DNA from: Syntrophobacteraceae bacterium
GTDB taxonomy: Bacteria > Desulfobacterota > Syntrophobacteria > Syntrophobacterales > Syntrophobacteraceae
Reading direction: 5' to 3'
Assembly: GCA_013314815.1 (NCBI GenBank)
Contig: JABUEY010000029.1
Span: 1-36,376, forward strand
DNA: 36,376 bases
The notes under the pieces are model-generated. The model worked only from the letters and a program-made list of their open reading frames with translations, was not told where the DNA came from and did no database searches. The translations under genes were made by a program, and so were the position numbers. Below, one piece after another: positions 24,564-32,130 of the stretch. Within the stretch, counting starts at the first letter, position 1. Each line of letters begins with the position of its first letter.

Positions 24564-26573
24564 TCAAGCCTTGATGATCCTGGCGTCCACCACGACCATG
24601 CCTTCAGAGTAGGCGAACACCGGGTTCAGGTCGATCTCCACGATGTCTTCATGTTCTTCGGCAATGCGTGCAAGCTTGAGAAGTCCGTCCACCAGGGCGT
24701 TTTCATCGACCGGCTTCTGCCCGCGGAATCCTTTCAGCAGTGGTGCTCCCCTGATTTCGTGAATCATTTCCAATGCTTCTTCGCGGTCAAGGGGCAGCAG
24801 CCGCATGGAAACGTCCCGCAGGAGTTCGACGGTGATGCCTCCAAGTCCGAAAATAATGATCGGACCGAACTGGGGATCCCGGTTCATGCCGAGAATCAGT
24901 TCGAGGCCGGGAGAAGCCATGGCGCTCACCACGAGGCCGGATATGGCGGCATCTGGATGATGTTGCCTGACCCGCTCCATCATTTGAGCATAGGCGATTC
25001 TCAGTTCCGCTGCAGACTGAACGTTGAGCCTGACTCCCCCGCAATCCGATTTGTGCAGGATGTCGGGAGAGTTGATCTTCAGAGCCACCGGAAATCCCAT
25101 GCGGTGCGCTTCATGAACGGCTTTCCCCGGACTGTCCGCAAACCGGCTGATGATGCAGTCAAAGCCCCTGGAATCGAGGAACTCGAGGCTTTGAAACAGG
25201 CTTAGCTGAGTCCGGCCGGTGGAGGACGGGAAGGTGTGTCGAGCTCTGGGGGCCTTCTTTTTCTGAGGCAGGAGCTGCGCCAGGGCCCTGATGCCTCGTT
25301 CGGGAGTGGGGAATACGGGGATTCCCTTCTGATGCATCTTGATCTTTTCCGACCGTTCCACTTCCGCCCCGCCAAGGAATATGACGAGTTCGTTGGCGCC
25401 TGCGGTGACCACTTCCGAGGCGTTTAGAATGGGATCTCCAAAGATGACTCCCAGAGTGTCGTAGTAGGATCGCGACCTCTGGATGACTTCCTGGAACATC
25501 TTGGCATTGGCATCGCCCGTGAGATCCAGTGGATTGGATTTGATGGCGTGGGGTGGAATGATGCCTTCGAGTTCGTCGGCCAGTTCCCGGGGAAGTGCGG
25601 AGACATCGAGTCCTTCCTGTTCAGCTGCGTCCGTGGCAAGAATGGCCGCGCCTCCCGAGGTGGTGATAAAAAGGATCCTGTTCCCCGAAGGAGGTTCGAG
25701 GTACGCGAAGGCTTTGGCAAAATCGAAGAACTCCTCGATGGTTTCCGCCCGGCAGACGCCGTGGCGTTTGAAAAGAGAGGAATAAATGGCGTCCGCGCCG
25801 GCCAGCGACTTGGTGTGGGATTCGGCGGCGACCCGCCCCCCCGGTGTACGCCCCGACTTGAGAACCACCAGGGGCTTGGAAAGGGTTTGCAGCACTTTCT
25901 GAAATCGCAGCGGGTCCTTTATGCCTTCGACGTAGGCAGCGATGACCGCCGTGGCAGGGTCTTTCTCGAAGTATTCGATCAGGTCTATTTCGTCGACGTC
26001 GGCGCGGTTGCCCAGGCTGACGAAGCTCGACAGCCCCAGTTCCTCGATGGAAAACCAGTCCATCATGGCTGCCCCTACCGTCCCGCTCTGGCTGATCACC
26101 GCCACCCGCCCTTTTCGAGTGAGGAGAGGCCACGAGGCGCACATGGGATGATGAGGATTGTTCACACCCTGGCAGTTGGGACCGATGATCCGGACTCCGT
26201 ATTCCGATGCCACACTGACGACATTTTTCTGAAGCTCCTCCCCCTCGGCCCCCGCTTCGCTGAATCCCCCCGACACAATAACCGCGCCTTTGACCCCCTT
26301 TTCCCCGCAGTCCCTCACAGCCTGGGGAACGAAGCGGGCCGGGATGATCAGCACCGCAAGGTCGACCTCGTCGGGAATGTCTTTCACGTTCTTGAAGCAG
26401 GTCAGCCCCAGGATCCGTTCACTCTTGGGATTGATGGGATAAAGAGCGCCTGGAAATCCGCCCTCGACCAAGTTCTTCAGAATCGTGTGCCCGAGCTTTT
26501 CCTCGCTGTCGGATGCCCCGATAACCGCCACACTCGATGGATGAAAAAACGACCACAAATCACTCAACGCCAT
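24564..26573 (-). CDS. ADP-forming acyl-CoA synthetase (acetate-CoA ligase type), alpha-beta fusion
   Basis: A 669-residue single-chain ACD. The N-terminal CoA-binding Rossmann domain (VAVIGASDSEEKLGHT) and ligase-CoA domain precede the ATP-grasp beta part (KAVHEAHRMGFPVALKINSPDILHKSDCGGV, about 490-530). His253 in ESHTKSLAGAD is the phosphorylated alpha-subunit His. The C-terminal segment (EIDLNPVFAYSEG) is the usual ACD end. It converts an acyl-CoA + ADP + Pi to acid + ATP + CoA, an energy-conserving step common in anaerobes. The substrate is not determined (acetate, propionate, aryl acids). GGGAGG lies five bases before ATG 26573. It lies 68 bases downstream of a thioesterase gene in the same direction. 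Confidence 0.94.
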   Translation of the reverse strand: MALSDLWSFFHPSSVAVIGASDSEEKLGHTILKNLVEGGFPGALYPINPKSERILGLTCFKNVKDIPDEVDLAVLIIPARFVPQAVRDCGEKGVKGAVIVSGGFSEAGAEGEELQKNVVSVASEYGVRIIGPNCQGVNNPHHPMCASWPLLTRKGRVAVISQSGTVGAAMMDWFSIEELGLSSFVSLGNRADVDEIDLIEYFEKDPATAVIAAYVEGIKDPLRFQKVLQTLSKPLVVLKSGRTPGGRVAAESHTKSLAGADAIYSSLFKRHGVCRAETIEEFFDFAKAFAYLEPPSGNRILFITTSGGAAILATDAAEQEGLDVSALPRELADELEGIIPPHAIKSNPLDLTGDANAKMFQEVIQRSRSYYDTLGVIFGDPILNASEVVTAGANELVIFLGGAEVERSEKIKMHQKGIPVFPTPERGIRALAQLLPQKKKAPRARHTFPSSTGRTQLSLFQSLEFLDSRGFDCIISRFADSPGKAVHEAHRMGFPVALKINSPDILHKSDCGGVRLNVQSAAELRIAYAQMMERVRQHHPDAAISGLVVSAMASPGLELILGMNRDPQFGPIIIFGLGGITVELLRDVSMRLLPLDREEALEMIHEIRGAPLLKGFRGQKPVDENALVDGLLKLARIAEEHEDIVEIDLNPVFAYSEGMVVVDARIIKA

Positions 26574-26633
26574 AATGACCTCCCTCAGGACAGGGGTCTT
26601 CGATCAAATCCGCCTCCCGCGCCGCCTATCCAG

Positions 26634-26657
26634 GGCCGGTATCAGCCCTTACCGGCC
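26634..26657 (-). other. Hairpin spanning the thioesterase stop codon
   Basis: A perfect 8-bp inverted repeat GGCCGGTA/TACCGGCC surrounds the thioesterase stop, ahead of the acyl-CoA synthetase. Without a T-run it may tune expression between the two genes rather than end transcription. Confidence 0.4.
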
Positions 26658-27055
26658 GCTTTTCGGGCCTTTTCGGCCACCCTGGCATTGAACTTGTCGG
26701 CCTGGATGATAAAGCGTTCGTGAGTGGCTTCGCCGATCTTTTCCACTTCATCGAAGGCTTCCAGCCTGAAAGTCAGCTTGCGCCCCTCGACCGCGGTGAT
26801 TTCAGTCCTGACTCGAATCTCCATGCCCAGGGGAGTCGCGGCGGAGTGCTGCAGATTCATGGAAATTCCTACGGACTGCTGCCCGGGCTCCAGATGTTCG
26901 TTGATGAGTTCGGCGGATACCCTTTCCATGAGCCCTCCCAGCATCGGGGTGGCAAAGACGTCGGGCAGGTTCGGATAGAATCTCTGAGCGGAATCCTCGG
27001 GCCTCGACTTGATTTTCAGTTCTCGACTCATTCCTGCTTGAAACGGTGTACTCAT
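26642..27055 (-). CDS. Hotdog thioesterase, FlK-like
   Basis: A 137-residue single hotdog domain. VFATPMLGGLMERVSAELI and VGISMNLQHSAATPLG match the fluoroacetyl-CoA thioesterase-like family, in which the Thr/Glu/His trio around ATPM, ME and LQHSAATP is catalytic. It should hydrolyse a small acyl-CoA; the substrate is unknown, and fluoroacetyl-CoA specificity cannot be assumed. GAGGAGG lies five bases before ATG 27055, a strong site. It precedes the ADP-forming acyl-CoA synthetase gene and is likely co-transcribed with it. Confidence 0.85.
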   Translation of the reverse strand: MSTPFQAGMSRELKIKSRPEDSAQRFYPNLPDVFATPMLGGLMERVSAELINEHLEPGQQSVGISMNLQHSAATPLGMEIRVRTEITAVEGRKLTFRLEAFDEVEKIGEATHERFIIQADKFNARVAEKARKAAGKG

Positions 27056-27490
27056 GTCGCCTCCTCATTGTGGCTGAAAAAGTTGGAATTACAACATCCC
27101 GCCATGAATCCCCGCCTTCCGGCAGGGGAACTGCCTGCAAGTGTGGTTCAACCGGGGTATCGTAAATGTCCCCTCGTCGCGGCTGGAGAAGGAGGGCTGA
27201 CAGGTATCGGCTGAGGTTCCGCTCTGCGCTGAAGCCAAGAGGGGCAGTTGCTCAACTTTGACTGGCTGAGATTACCTTATCAGGCGGTCCGCCAACAACC
27301 AAAAATGTGCGTCGATTGACTTTCTCACCTTCATTTCTTACATTGCAACTACTGTAAAACCGGGTTTTGCCTGGTTTAATGCGCACATCGATCGAAGCAA
27401 CAAATCCGTCACCGGGAATCATCGTTATCATTGCGGTGATCATGCAGCCCGAAAACCATGAAATCAAAAGTATGGAGAAAGGAGAAGAAG
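27056..27490. other. Divergent intergenic region, thioesterase / rubrerythrin
   Basis: 435 bases with no gene. It holds the rubrerythrin promoter (27316-27344), a palindrome AAAACCGGGTTTT (27356-27368) close to the predicted start, and a 7-base inverted repeat ATGTGCG (27305-27311)/CGCACAT (27382-27388) flanking the promoter. Both repeats could be operator sites. No minus-strand promoter was clear. Confidence 0.45.
27316..27344 (+). promoter_or_regulatory. Sigma-70-type promoter of rubrerythrin
   Basis: TTGACT (27316-27321), a 17-base spacer and TACATT (27339-27344). The palindrome at 27356-27368 would lie just after the transcription start, where a repressor could act. Confidence 0.55.
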
Positions 27491-27982
27491 ATGTCGAAGA
27501 CCGAGAAGAACCTGAAGGAAGCTTTTGCGGGGGAATCCCAGGCAAACCGCAAATACCTGGCCTTTGCTCAGAGGGCGGAGGACGAATTTCTGCACGGAGT
27601 GGCCAAGCTTTTTCGAGCTGTAGCGGAAGCGGAAACCGTCCATGCTCACAAGCACCTTCGAGTTTCAGGGGGAGTGAAGTCCACCCGCGAAAACCTTCAG
27701 GAAGCGCTTTCCGGTGAAATTCATGAATTCAAGAACATGTATCCCGAGATGATTGCCGCCGCAAAAGAAGAAGGGCAGAAGTCGGCTGAGATCAGCTTCC
27801 ACCACGCCAACGAAGTGGAGAAGATTCACGCCGAACTCTACAAGAAGGCACTGGAAGACCCCGATAAGTTTCCTGTCCAGGACTACTTCATCTGCAAGAT
27901 CTGTGGATACACCGTGGGCAAGGAACCTCCCGACACCTGCCCGGTGTGCGGAGCCAACCAGAAGGCCTTTTACAAGGTCTAA
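27491..27982 (+). CDS. rbr: Rubrerythrin
   Basis: 163 residues: an N-terminal ferritin-like di-iron domain (AFAGESQANRKY; AEAETVHAH with Glu48/His51; NEVEKIHAEL with Glu110/His113) and a C-terminal rubredoxin with C135-x2-C138 and C150-x2-C153 (CKICGY, CPVCGA). It reduces hydrogen peroxide with electrons from reduced rubredoxin or NAD(P)H oxidoreductases, in the cytoplasm. AAGGAG lies six bases before ATG 27491; an upstream in-frame ATG (27458) adds a Lys-rich tail without a ribosome site. It is monocistronic, with its own promoter. Confidence 0.96.
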   Translation: MSKTEKNLKEAFAGESQANRKYLAFAQRAEDEFLHGVAKLFRAVAEAETVHAHKHLRVSGGVKSTRENLQEALSGEIHEFKNMYPEMIAAAKEEGQKSAEISFHHANEVEKIHAELYKKALEDPDKFPVQDYFICKICGYTVGKEPPDTCPVCGANQKAFYKV

Positions 27983-28005
27983 CGGCTGCGGGAATGAACT
28001 CAGCG

Positions 28006-28018
28006 CGGGGTGTCCCCG
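28006..28018. terminator. Short hairpin between rubrerythrin and DUF1285-like genes
   Basis: CGGGG-TGT-CCCCG, a 5-bp stem in a 37-base convergent gap. Too short to be sure. Confidence 0.25.
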
Positions 28019-28019
28019 A

Positions 28020-28598
28020 TCAGTCAGCCAACGGGTCGGGCATGTCGATATAGTGCCTGATCCCGTTCAGCTCCAGGTAGAATTTCTCTTCACCCGCCTC
28101 TTCCTCGATCCGTTCCGCCAGCTGATAGTAGGCAGGCCGCAGGAAGCGGGCGGTGAATCGCCCTTCCCGGATACGGCAATACAGGACGTTATCCCTGTTT
28201 ACGTGAAGAGTCGAGGGATCGAGGGCCTCTTCGCCGGGCAGGTGCTTCAAAGTCAGCAGGATGACCTCTCCCGAAGCATCCACCTTCCTGTCGACCCTCG
28301 AGACCACAAAAGGAGTGTCTTCCGTATCGAGAAGGCAGAGTTTCCCTTCCCATTCGAGTCCATAGGTGTTTTCCTTCAGTACGATCACGCTTTCCAGCAG
28401 GGTCCGAAGAATGTCCGTTCTCGTGATCTCGTTTCCCTCGAAATACCAGTTGCCTTCCGCGTCCACGGAGATCTCGCAGGGAGGCACTCCTTCGAGTGCC
28501 ACGGGGGATGTCCTTGTGTCGGTCAATGTGCTGCCCTCCCCATCGGCTTCCTGTGAGCGAACGCCCGCACCTTCAAACCCTGCACCCCGGAGTTCCAT
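28020..28598 (-). CDS. DUF1285-like protein
   Basis: Up to 192 residues. ISVDAEGNWYFEGNEITRTDILRTLLESVI and LLDTEDTPFVVSRVDRK resemble DUF1285, a small two-domain beta-rich family of unknown function. ATG 28598 has a weak ribosome site. TTG 28526, inside the frame, has GGAGGG seven bases upstream and would give 168 residues without the Gly/Glu-rich N-terminus, so the start is open. It lies 32 bases after dtd and is probably in its operon. Confidence 0.7.
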   Translation of the reverse strand: MELRGAGFEGAGVRSQEADGEGSTLTDTRTSPVALEGVPPCEISVDAEGNWYFEGNEITRTDILRTLLESVIVLKENTYGLEWEGKLCLLDTEDTPFVVSRVDRKVDASGEVILLTLKHLPGEEALDPSTLHVNRDNVLYCRIREGRFTARFLRPAYYQLAERIEEEAGEEKFYLELNGIRHYIDMPDPLAD

Positions 28599-28630
28599 CG
28601 GAATTGCGCCCGGGCATCGCGGCCCGACGT

Positions 28631-29086
28631 TCAGAACTGCCTGCGGCTGTCCAGCAGCAGGGTGACCGGACCGTCATTGACCAGGTGCACGCGCATCGTC
28701 TTTTGGAATCTGCCGGTTGCCGTCAGGGGCGTGTGCTTGCGAACCTCCAGCACAAATGCCTCGTAAAGAGCCTCCGCCAGGTCGGGAGGAGCCGCCCCGG
28801 CATAGGAAGGTCTTCTGCCCTTGCGGCAGTCCCCGAACAGGGTGAACTGGGAAATGATCAGAACTCCGCCGCCGATGTCCAGCACGGAAAGATTCATCTT
28901 GTCCATCTCGTCGGGGAAAATCCTCAAATTCACTGTCTTTTCAGCCAGGTAGTAAACATCTTCCATCGTGTCGTCAGGGCCCACTCCAAGAAAAACCAGG
29001 ATGCCTCTTCCGATCCTTCCCACTTCAACGTCTTCTTCGCCGATCTTTACAGCCGCTTCGAGCACCCTCTGTACGACAGCTCGCAT
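28631..29086 (-). CDS. dtd: D-aminoacyl-tRNA deacylase
   Basis: 151 residues, the usual length. It removes D-amino acids (and glycine) mischarged on t[16 protein letters not shown] is the canonical start, ISQFTLFGD the SQFTL motif, and [12 protein letters not shown] carries the cross-subunit Gly-cisPro of the homodimer's active site. ATG 29086 has GGAG eight bases upstream; the open frame runs to 29317 but the extra part is not homologous. It is divergent from the radical SAM gene. Confidence 0.96.
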   Translation of the reverse strand: MRAVVQRVLEAAVKIGEEDVEVGRIGRGILVFLGVGPDDTMEDVYYLAEKTVNLRIFPDEMDKMNLSVLDIGGGVLIISQFTLFGDCRKGRRPSYAGAAPPDLAEALYEAFVLEVRKHTPLTATGRFQKTMRVHLVNDGPVTLLLDSRRQF

Positions 29087-29176
29087 CTGCGATTCTCCGG
29101 AATTCACCGGGGCGGAAACCTCCCGGCACGTTTTTCGCCTTCCCGGGTCGTTGCAGAGTGTGGTTGAGGCGTTCAT

Positions 29177-29205
29177 TTGACCGGGAAGACGGAAAAGGGT
29201 ATAAA
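29177..29205 (+). promoter_or_regulatory. Sigma-70-type promoter of the radical SAM gene
   Basis: TTGACC (29177-29182), a 17-base spacer and TATAAA (29200-29205), each five of six to consensus. The predicted start gives a leader of about 100 bases to ATG 29311. It is the strongest housekeeping promoter I see in the window. Confidence 0.65.
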
Positions 29206-29310
29206 GACCCGGCACAAGGCTTCTCCTGACTCTCCTGGTGTGCGATGGACGAGCGGGGAGCCGGGAATGTCGCGGCTTGTCTTCCCCTTCATATCTCATC
29301 GCCGGGTAAT

Positions 29311-30756
29311 ATGTCAAAAGTACCGTTCATTCTTCTGGTGAATCCCTGGATCACGGATTTCGCCGCGCACGACCTGTGGGCGAAACCGATGGGGCTTCTT
29401 CTGCTCGGCGCACTGCTGAAAGACGGTGGCTGCGGGGTGGCCTTCATCGATTGCCTGGATCGTCATGATTCCTTCACAAATCGGCAGCCGGGTGTTTTGC
29501 CTTCGAAGTCGGGAGAATTCGGGACGGGTAAGTATTCGAAGATGCGCATGGACAAACCCGAGGCCTTCGCCGGGGTTCCGAGGCGTTACTACCGCCACGG
29601 CATACATCCGGAAAGCTTCACCGGGCAACTGCGGGCTCTGCCCCGTCCTGATCTCGTCTGGGTCACGTCCGCCATGACGTACTGGTATCCGGGTGTTGTC
29701 GAAACTATCGCCGTTCTGAAGGAAGCTTTCCCGGATGTTCCCGTCTGGCTTGGAGGCATCTACGCCAGGTTGTGTTCGTCCCATGCCGCGCAAAAGAGTG
29801 GCGCCGACGAGATCGTCACCTGCCCGACGGCTTTCCTTCCGCAGCGGATCGAGGCGGCAACGGGATTCAGACTGAAAAACGCTCGGCGATGGAGCAGATT
29901 TGAAGCCTGGCCGGGACCGGCTCTCGAACTGCTGCCGAGGCTGGACTATGCTCCCCTTCTTACAGGCCTGGGATGCCCCTACAGGTGCCCCTACTGTGCC
30001 TCAGCCGTGCTGAACCCGGAATGGGCAAAGCGCGGTGCCGAATCCGTTTACCAGGAGATCACCGCGCTGTGCGAAGGCGGCATGATACGCGATTTTGCCT
30101 TCTATGACGATGCTCTTCTCCTCCATGCCGAAACGAACCTCAAACCTGTTCTGTATCGCCTCGTCAAGGAGGAGCGGCCAATCAGGTTTCATACTCCCAA
30201 TGCCCTTCACGTGAGGGCTCTCGATACAGAATGGTGCGCGCTGCTCCGTGCCGCCGGATTCACGACGATCCGCCTCGGTCTTGAAACCACCCGGCAGGAC
30301 AGGCAGAAGGAGTGGGGAGGAAAGGTGGAAACGCAGATGTTTGTGAGAGCGGTGGACAACCTGCTTTCGGCCGGTTTCCCTGCCGGACGGATCGGGGCAT
30401 ATCTTCTGTGTGGTGTTCCAGGTCAACGCCCGGAAGATGTGGCCGATTCGATCCGCCTGGTAAAAAGGCTGGGGATCCGGCCTCATCTGGCCGAATACTC
30501 GCCGGTGCCCGGAACCCTCATGTGGCGGGAAGCCGTCGCAAGCTCCGCATTCGATATCGAGAACGAACCCCTTTATCACAACAACACCTTCTTTGCATGC
30601 CGTCGAACGGATTTTACATGGGAGGATTTGAGGCACCTGAAGGACCTGGCGTTGGGGAGAGTTCCCTTTGGATCAGGGGAAACCGGAGAAGGATTCCAAC
30701 CTGAGGCGGGAAAACAGGGGATGGGGGTTGAACCCGGGAAAGGCAGCCCCGGCTGA
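29311..30756 (+). CDS. Radical SAM protein with an N-terminal B12-binding-like domain
   Basis: About 481 residues. The N-terminal Rossmann-like part ([25 protein letters not shown]) resembles the domain that precedes many radical SAM enzymes, but the cobalamin motif DxHxxG is absent, so B12 binding is doubtful. The [4Fe-4S] motif is C222-x3-C226-x2-C229 (CPYRCPYC), and the barrel continues with IRLGLETT and [10 protein letters not shown], as in the Elp3/MiaB-type fold. The C-terminus is Gly/Glu rich and likely disordered. Substrate and product are unknown. I choose ATG 29311, where the domain begins; ATG 29245 is possible. Confidence 0.85.
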   Translation: MSKVPFILLVNPWITDFAAHDLWAKPMGLLLLGALLKDGGCGVAFIDCLDRHDSFTNRQPGVLPSKSGEFGTGKYSKMRMDKPEAFAGVPRRYYRHGIHPESFTGQLRALPRPDLVWVTSAMTYWYPGVVETIAVLKEAFPDVPVWLGGIYARLCSSHAAQKSGADEIVTCPTAFLPQRIEAATGFRLKNARRWSRFEAWPGPALELLPRLDYAPLLTGLGCPYRCPYCASAVLNPEWAKRGAESVYQEITALCEGGMIRDFAFYDDALLLHAETNLKPVLYRLVKEERPIRFHTPNALHVRALDTEWCALLRAAGFTTIRLGLETTRQDRQKEWGGKVETQMFVRAVDNLLSAGFPAGRIGAYLLCGVPGQRPEDVADSIRLVKRLGIRPHLAEYSPVPGTLMWREAVASSAFDIENEPLYHNNTFFACRRTDFTWEDLRHLKDLALGRVPFGSGETGEGFQPEAGKQGMGVEPGKGSPG

Positions 30757-30812
30757 GGTTTTTGAAAACCCTGCGCCAGCCGGCGAAAGACCTTCTCGTT
30801 CCGGGAATTCCC

Positions 30813-30842
30813 GGTCCGGGTTCGAGGCGCGGGAACCGGACC
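30813..30842. terminator. Hairpin between convergent radical SAM and hypothetical genes
   Basis: A 10-bp stem GGTCCGG(G)TTC/GAACCGGACC with one bulged base and a 9-base loop. Next to it lies a perfect 14-base palindrome, CCGGGAATTCCCGG (30801-30814). It lies nine bases beyond the minus-strand stop codon. Confidence 0.45.
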
Positions 30843-30851
30843 ATGATTGGA

Positions 30852-31274
30852 CTACATGGGAATGTATCTTGTCACCTGCTTGTTGACGCAGCGATAGATG
30901 TCCTCATCCGTTCCATAAATCTCCACGATGCACTTGTGATCGATGAGCTTCTCGATAATGTAGGCGGTAACCCAGAGGCTGACGAAATGAGGGCGGGGCA
31001 CCAGGGTTCGAAGGTTGGCCGTCTGAAACTGGACGTCGAAGTCTTCGGCCGTGAGCAGGGTCTGCAGGGAAAACAGGATTTGCTGCTCCAGTTCCTGCTT
31101 GCTCGTCGTTTCCACCAGCCGGTCTTCGATGAGTTTCATGCTGATGCGGTCGCTGAGATCGTCCAGGTGCTCTCTCAGAAGATGCATGGCATTCTGCCGC
31201 TGCGATTCCTTTTCGTGGTCCAGCCTCGATATGACGGCAGACTCCCTGACATTCGGTCGATACTCTCTTGCCAC
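30852..31274 (-). CDS. Hypothetical protein, helical, function unknown
   Basis: 140 residues with no recognised domain. The N-terminal half is charged and helical (RLDHEKESQRQNAMHLLRE, LSDRISMKLIEDRLVE), the C-terminal half more hydrophobic (FVSLWVTAYIIEKLIDH), ending in VTRYIPM. I choose GTG 31274, with AAGGA six bases upstream; an in-frame TTG at 31301 lacks a site. It lies 61 bases downstream of larB and may be in its operon. Its codon use resembles its neighbours. Confidence 0.7.
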   Translation of the reverse strand: MAREYRPNVRESAVISRLDHEKESQRQNAMHLLREHLDDLSDRISMKLIEDRLVETTSKQELEQQILFSLQTLLTAEDFDVQFQTANLRTLVPRPHFVSLWVTAYIIEKLIDHKCIVEIYGTDEDIYRCVNKQVTRYIPM

Positions 31275-31335
31275 TGTGATTCCTTTCTTTACCTGCTTCA
31301 ATGCAGACCTGACAGCCAGGAAGCTGTATCATCGG

Positions 31336-32130
31336 CTATCCACCCGACGGCTGCCTGACGGGAGCAGTCGAGTTTCGTCCGGAGGCCGACTGCAGGTTGA
31401 TGATCCCCGCCAGGTAACCCGCTCCAAAACCGTTATCGATGTTCACCACGGAGACTCCGGGGGCGCAGGAATTCAGCATGCCGAGCAGGGCCGCGATTCC
31501 TCCGAAACTTGCCCCATATCCCACACTGGTGGGGACCGCGATCACGGGGCCTTTGACGAGGCCCGCCACCACGCTCGGCAAGGCTCCCTCCATTCCGGCT
31601 ACCACCACGTGAACCGTCGCTTGCTGCATCTGGTCGAATATGCCGAGAAGTCGATGCAGGCCCGCCACTCCTACGTCGAAAAAGCGTTCCACCCTGTTTC
31701 CCATGAATTCACATGTGATTGCGGCTTCTTCCGCGACCGGCACATCGGATGACCCGGCGCAGATCACCTGGATGGTTCCCTCGGACAGCCAGGGCGAGAA
31801 TTCCTGCTGCAAAGACAGCAATTTTGCCACCGGGTGGTAGACCATTCCCGGTACATCTGTCAAGATCTTTTCCGCTCTTTCCTCGCACACGCGTGTGACC
31901 AGCACGTTCGTCCCGACCGCCTCCATCGCCTGGATGATCCGGACGATCTGTTCCGGCGTCTTGCCTTCGCCGTAGATCACTTCGGGGAATCCCCTGCGCA
32001 GTCTCCTGTGATGGTCCACCCTGGCGAAAGAAAGGTCTTCGAAGGGAAGCTTTTTTAGGAACTCCATGACGTCGGACAGTTCTTTTTCCCCTGCCCTGAA
32101 GTCTTCGAGGATGGATTCAAGCTTATGCAT
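31336..32130 (-). CDS. larB: LarB, nickel-pincer cofactor biosynthesis carboxylase
   Basis: 264 residues. LarB carboxylates and hydrolyses nicotinic acid adenine dinucleotide to P2CMN, the first step to the nickel-pincer nucleotide of lactate racemase and related enzymes. It has a PurE-like C-terminal domain: SSDVPVAEEA, VGVAGLHRL, VAGMEGALPSVV, VPTSVGYGASFGG, LNSCAPGVSVVNIDNG. Glu181 and Cys222 sit where Lactobacillus LarB has Glu180 and Cys221 (from memory). The N-terminal helix-rich segment is normal. ATG 32130 overlaps the waaA stop by eight bases, suggesting translational coupling. No larC or larE lies in the window. Confidence 0.93.
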   Translation of the reverse strand: MHKLESILEDFRAGEKELSDVMEFLKKLPFEDLSFARVDHHRRLRRGFPEVIYGEGKTPEQIVRIIQAMEAVGTNVLVTRVCEERAEKILTDVPGMVYHPVAKLLSLQQEFSPWLSEGTIQVICAGSSDVPVAEEAAITCEFMGNRVERFFDVGVAGLHRLLGIFDQMQQATVHVVVAGMEGALPSVVAGLVKGPVIAVPTSVGYGASFGGIAALLGMLNSCAPGVSVVNIDNGFGAGYLAGIINLQSASGRNSTAPVRQPSGG

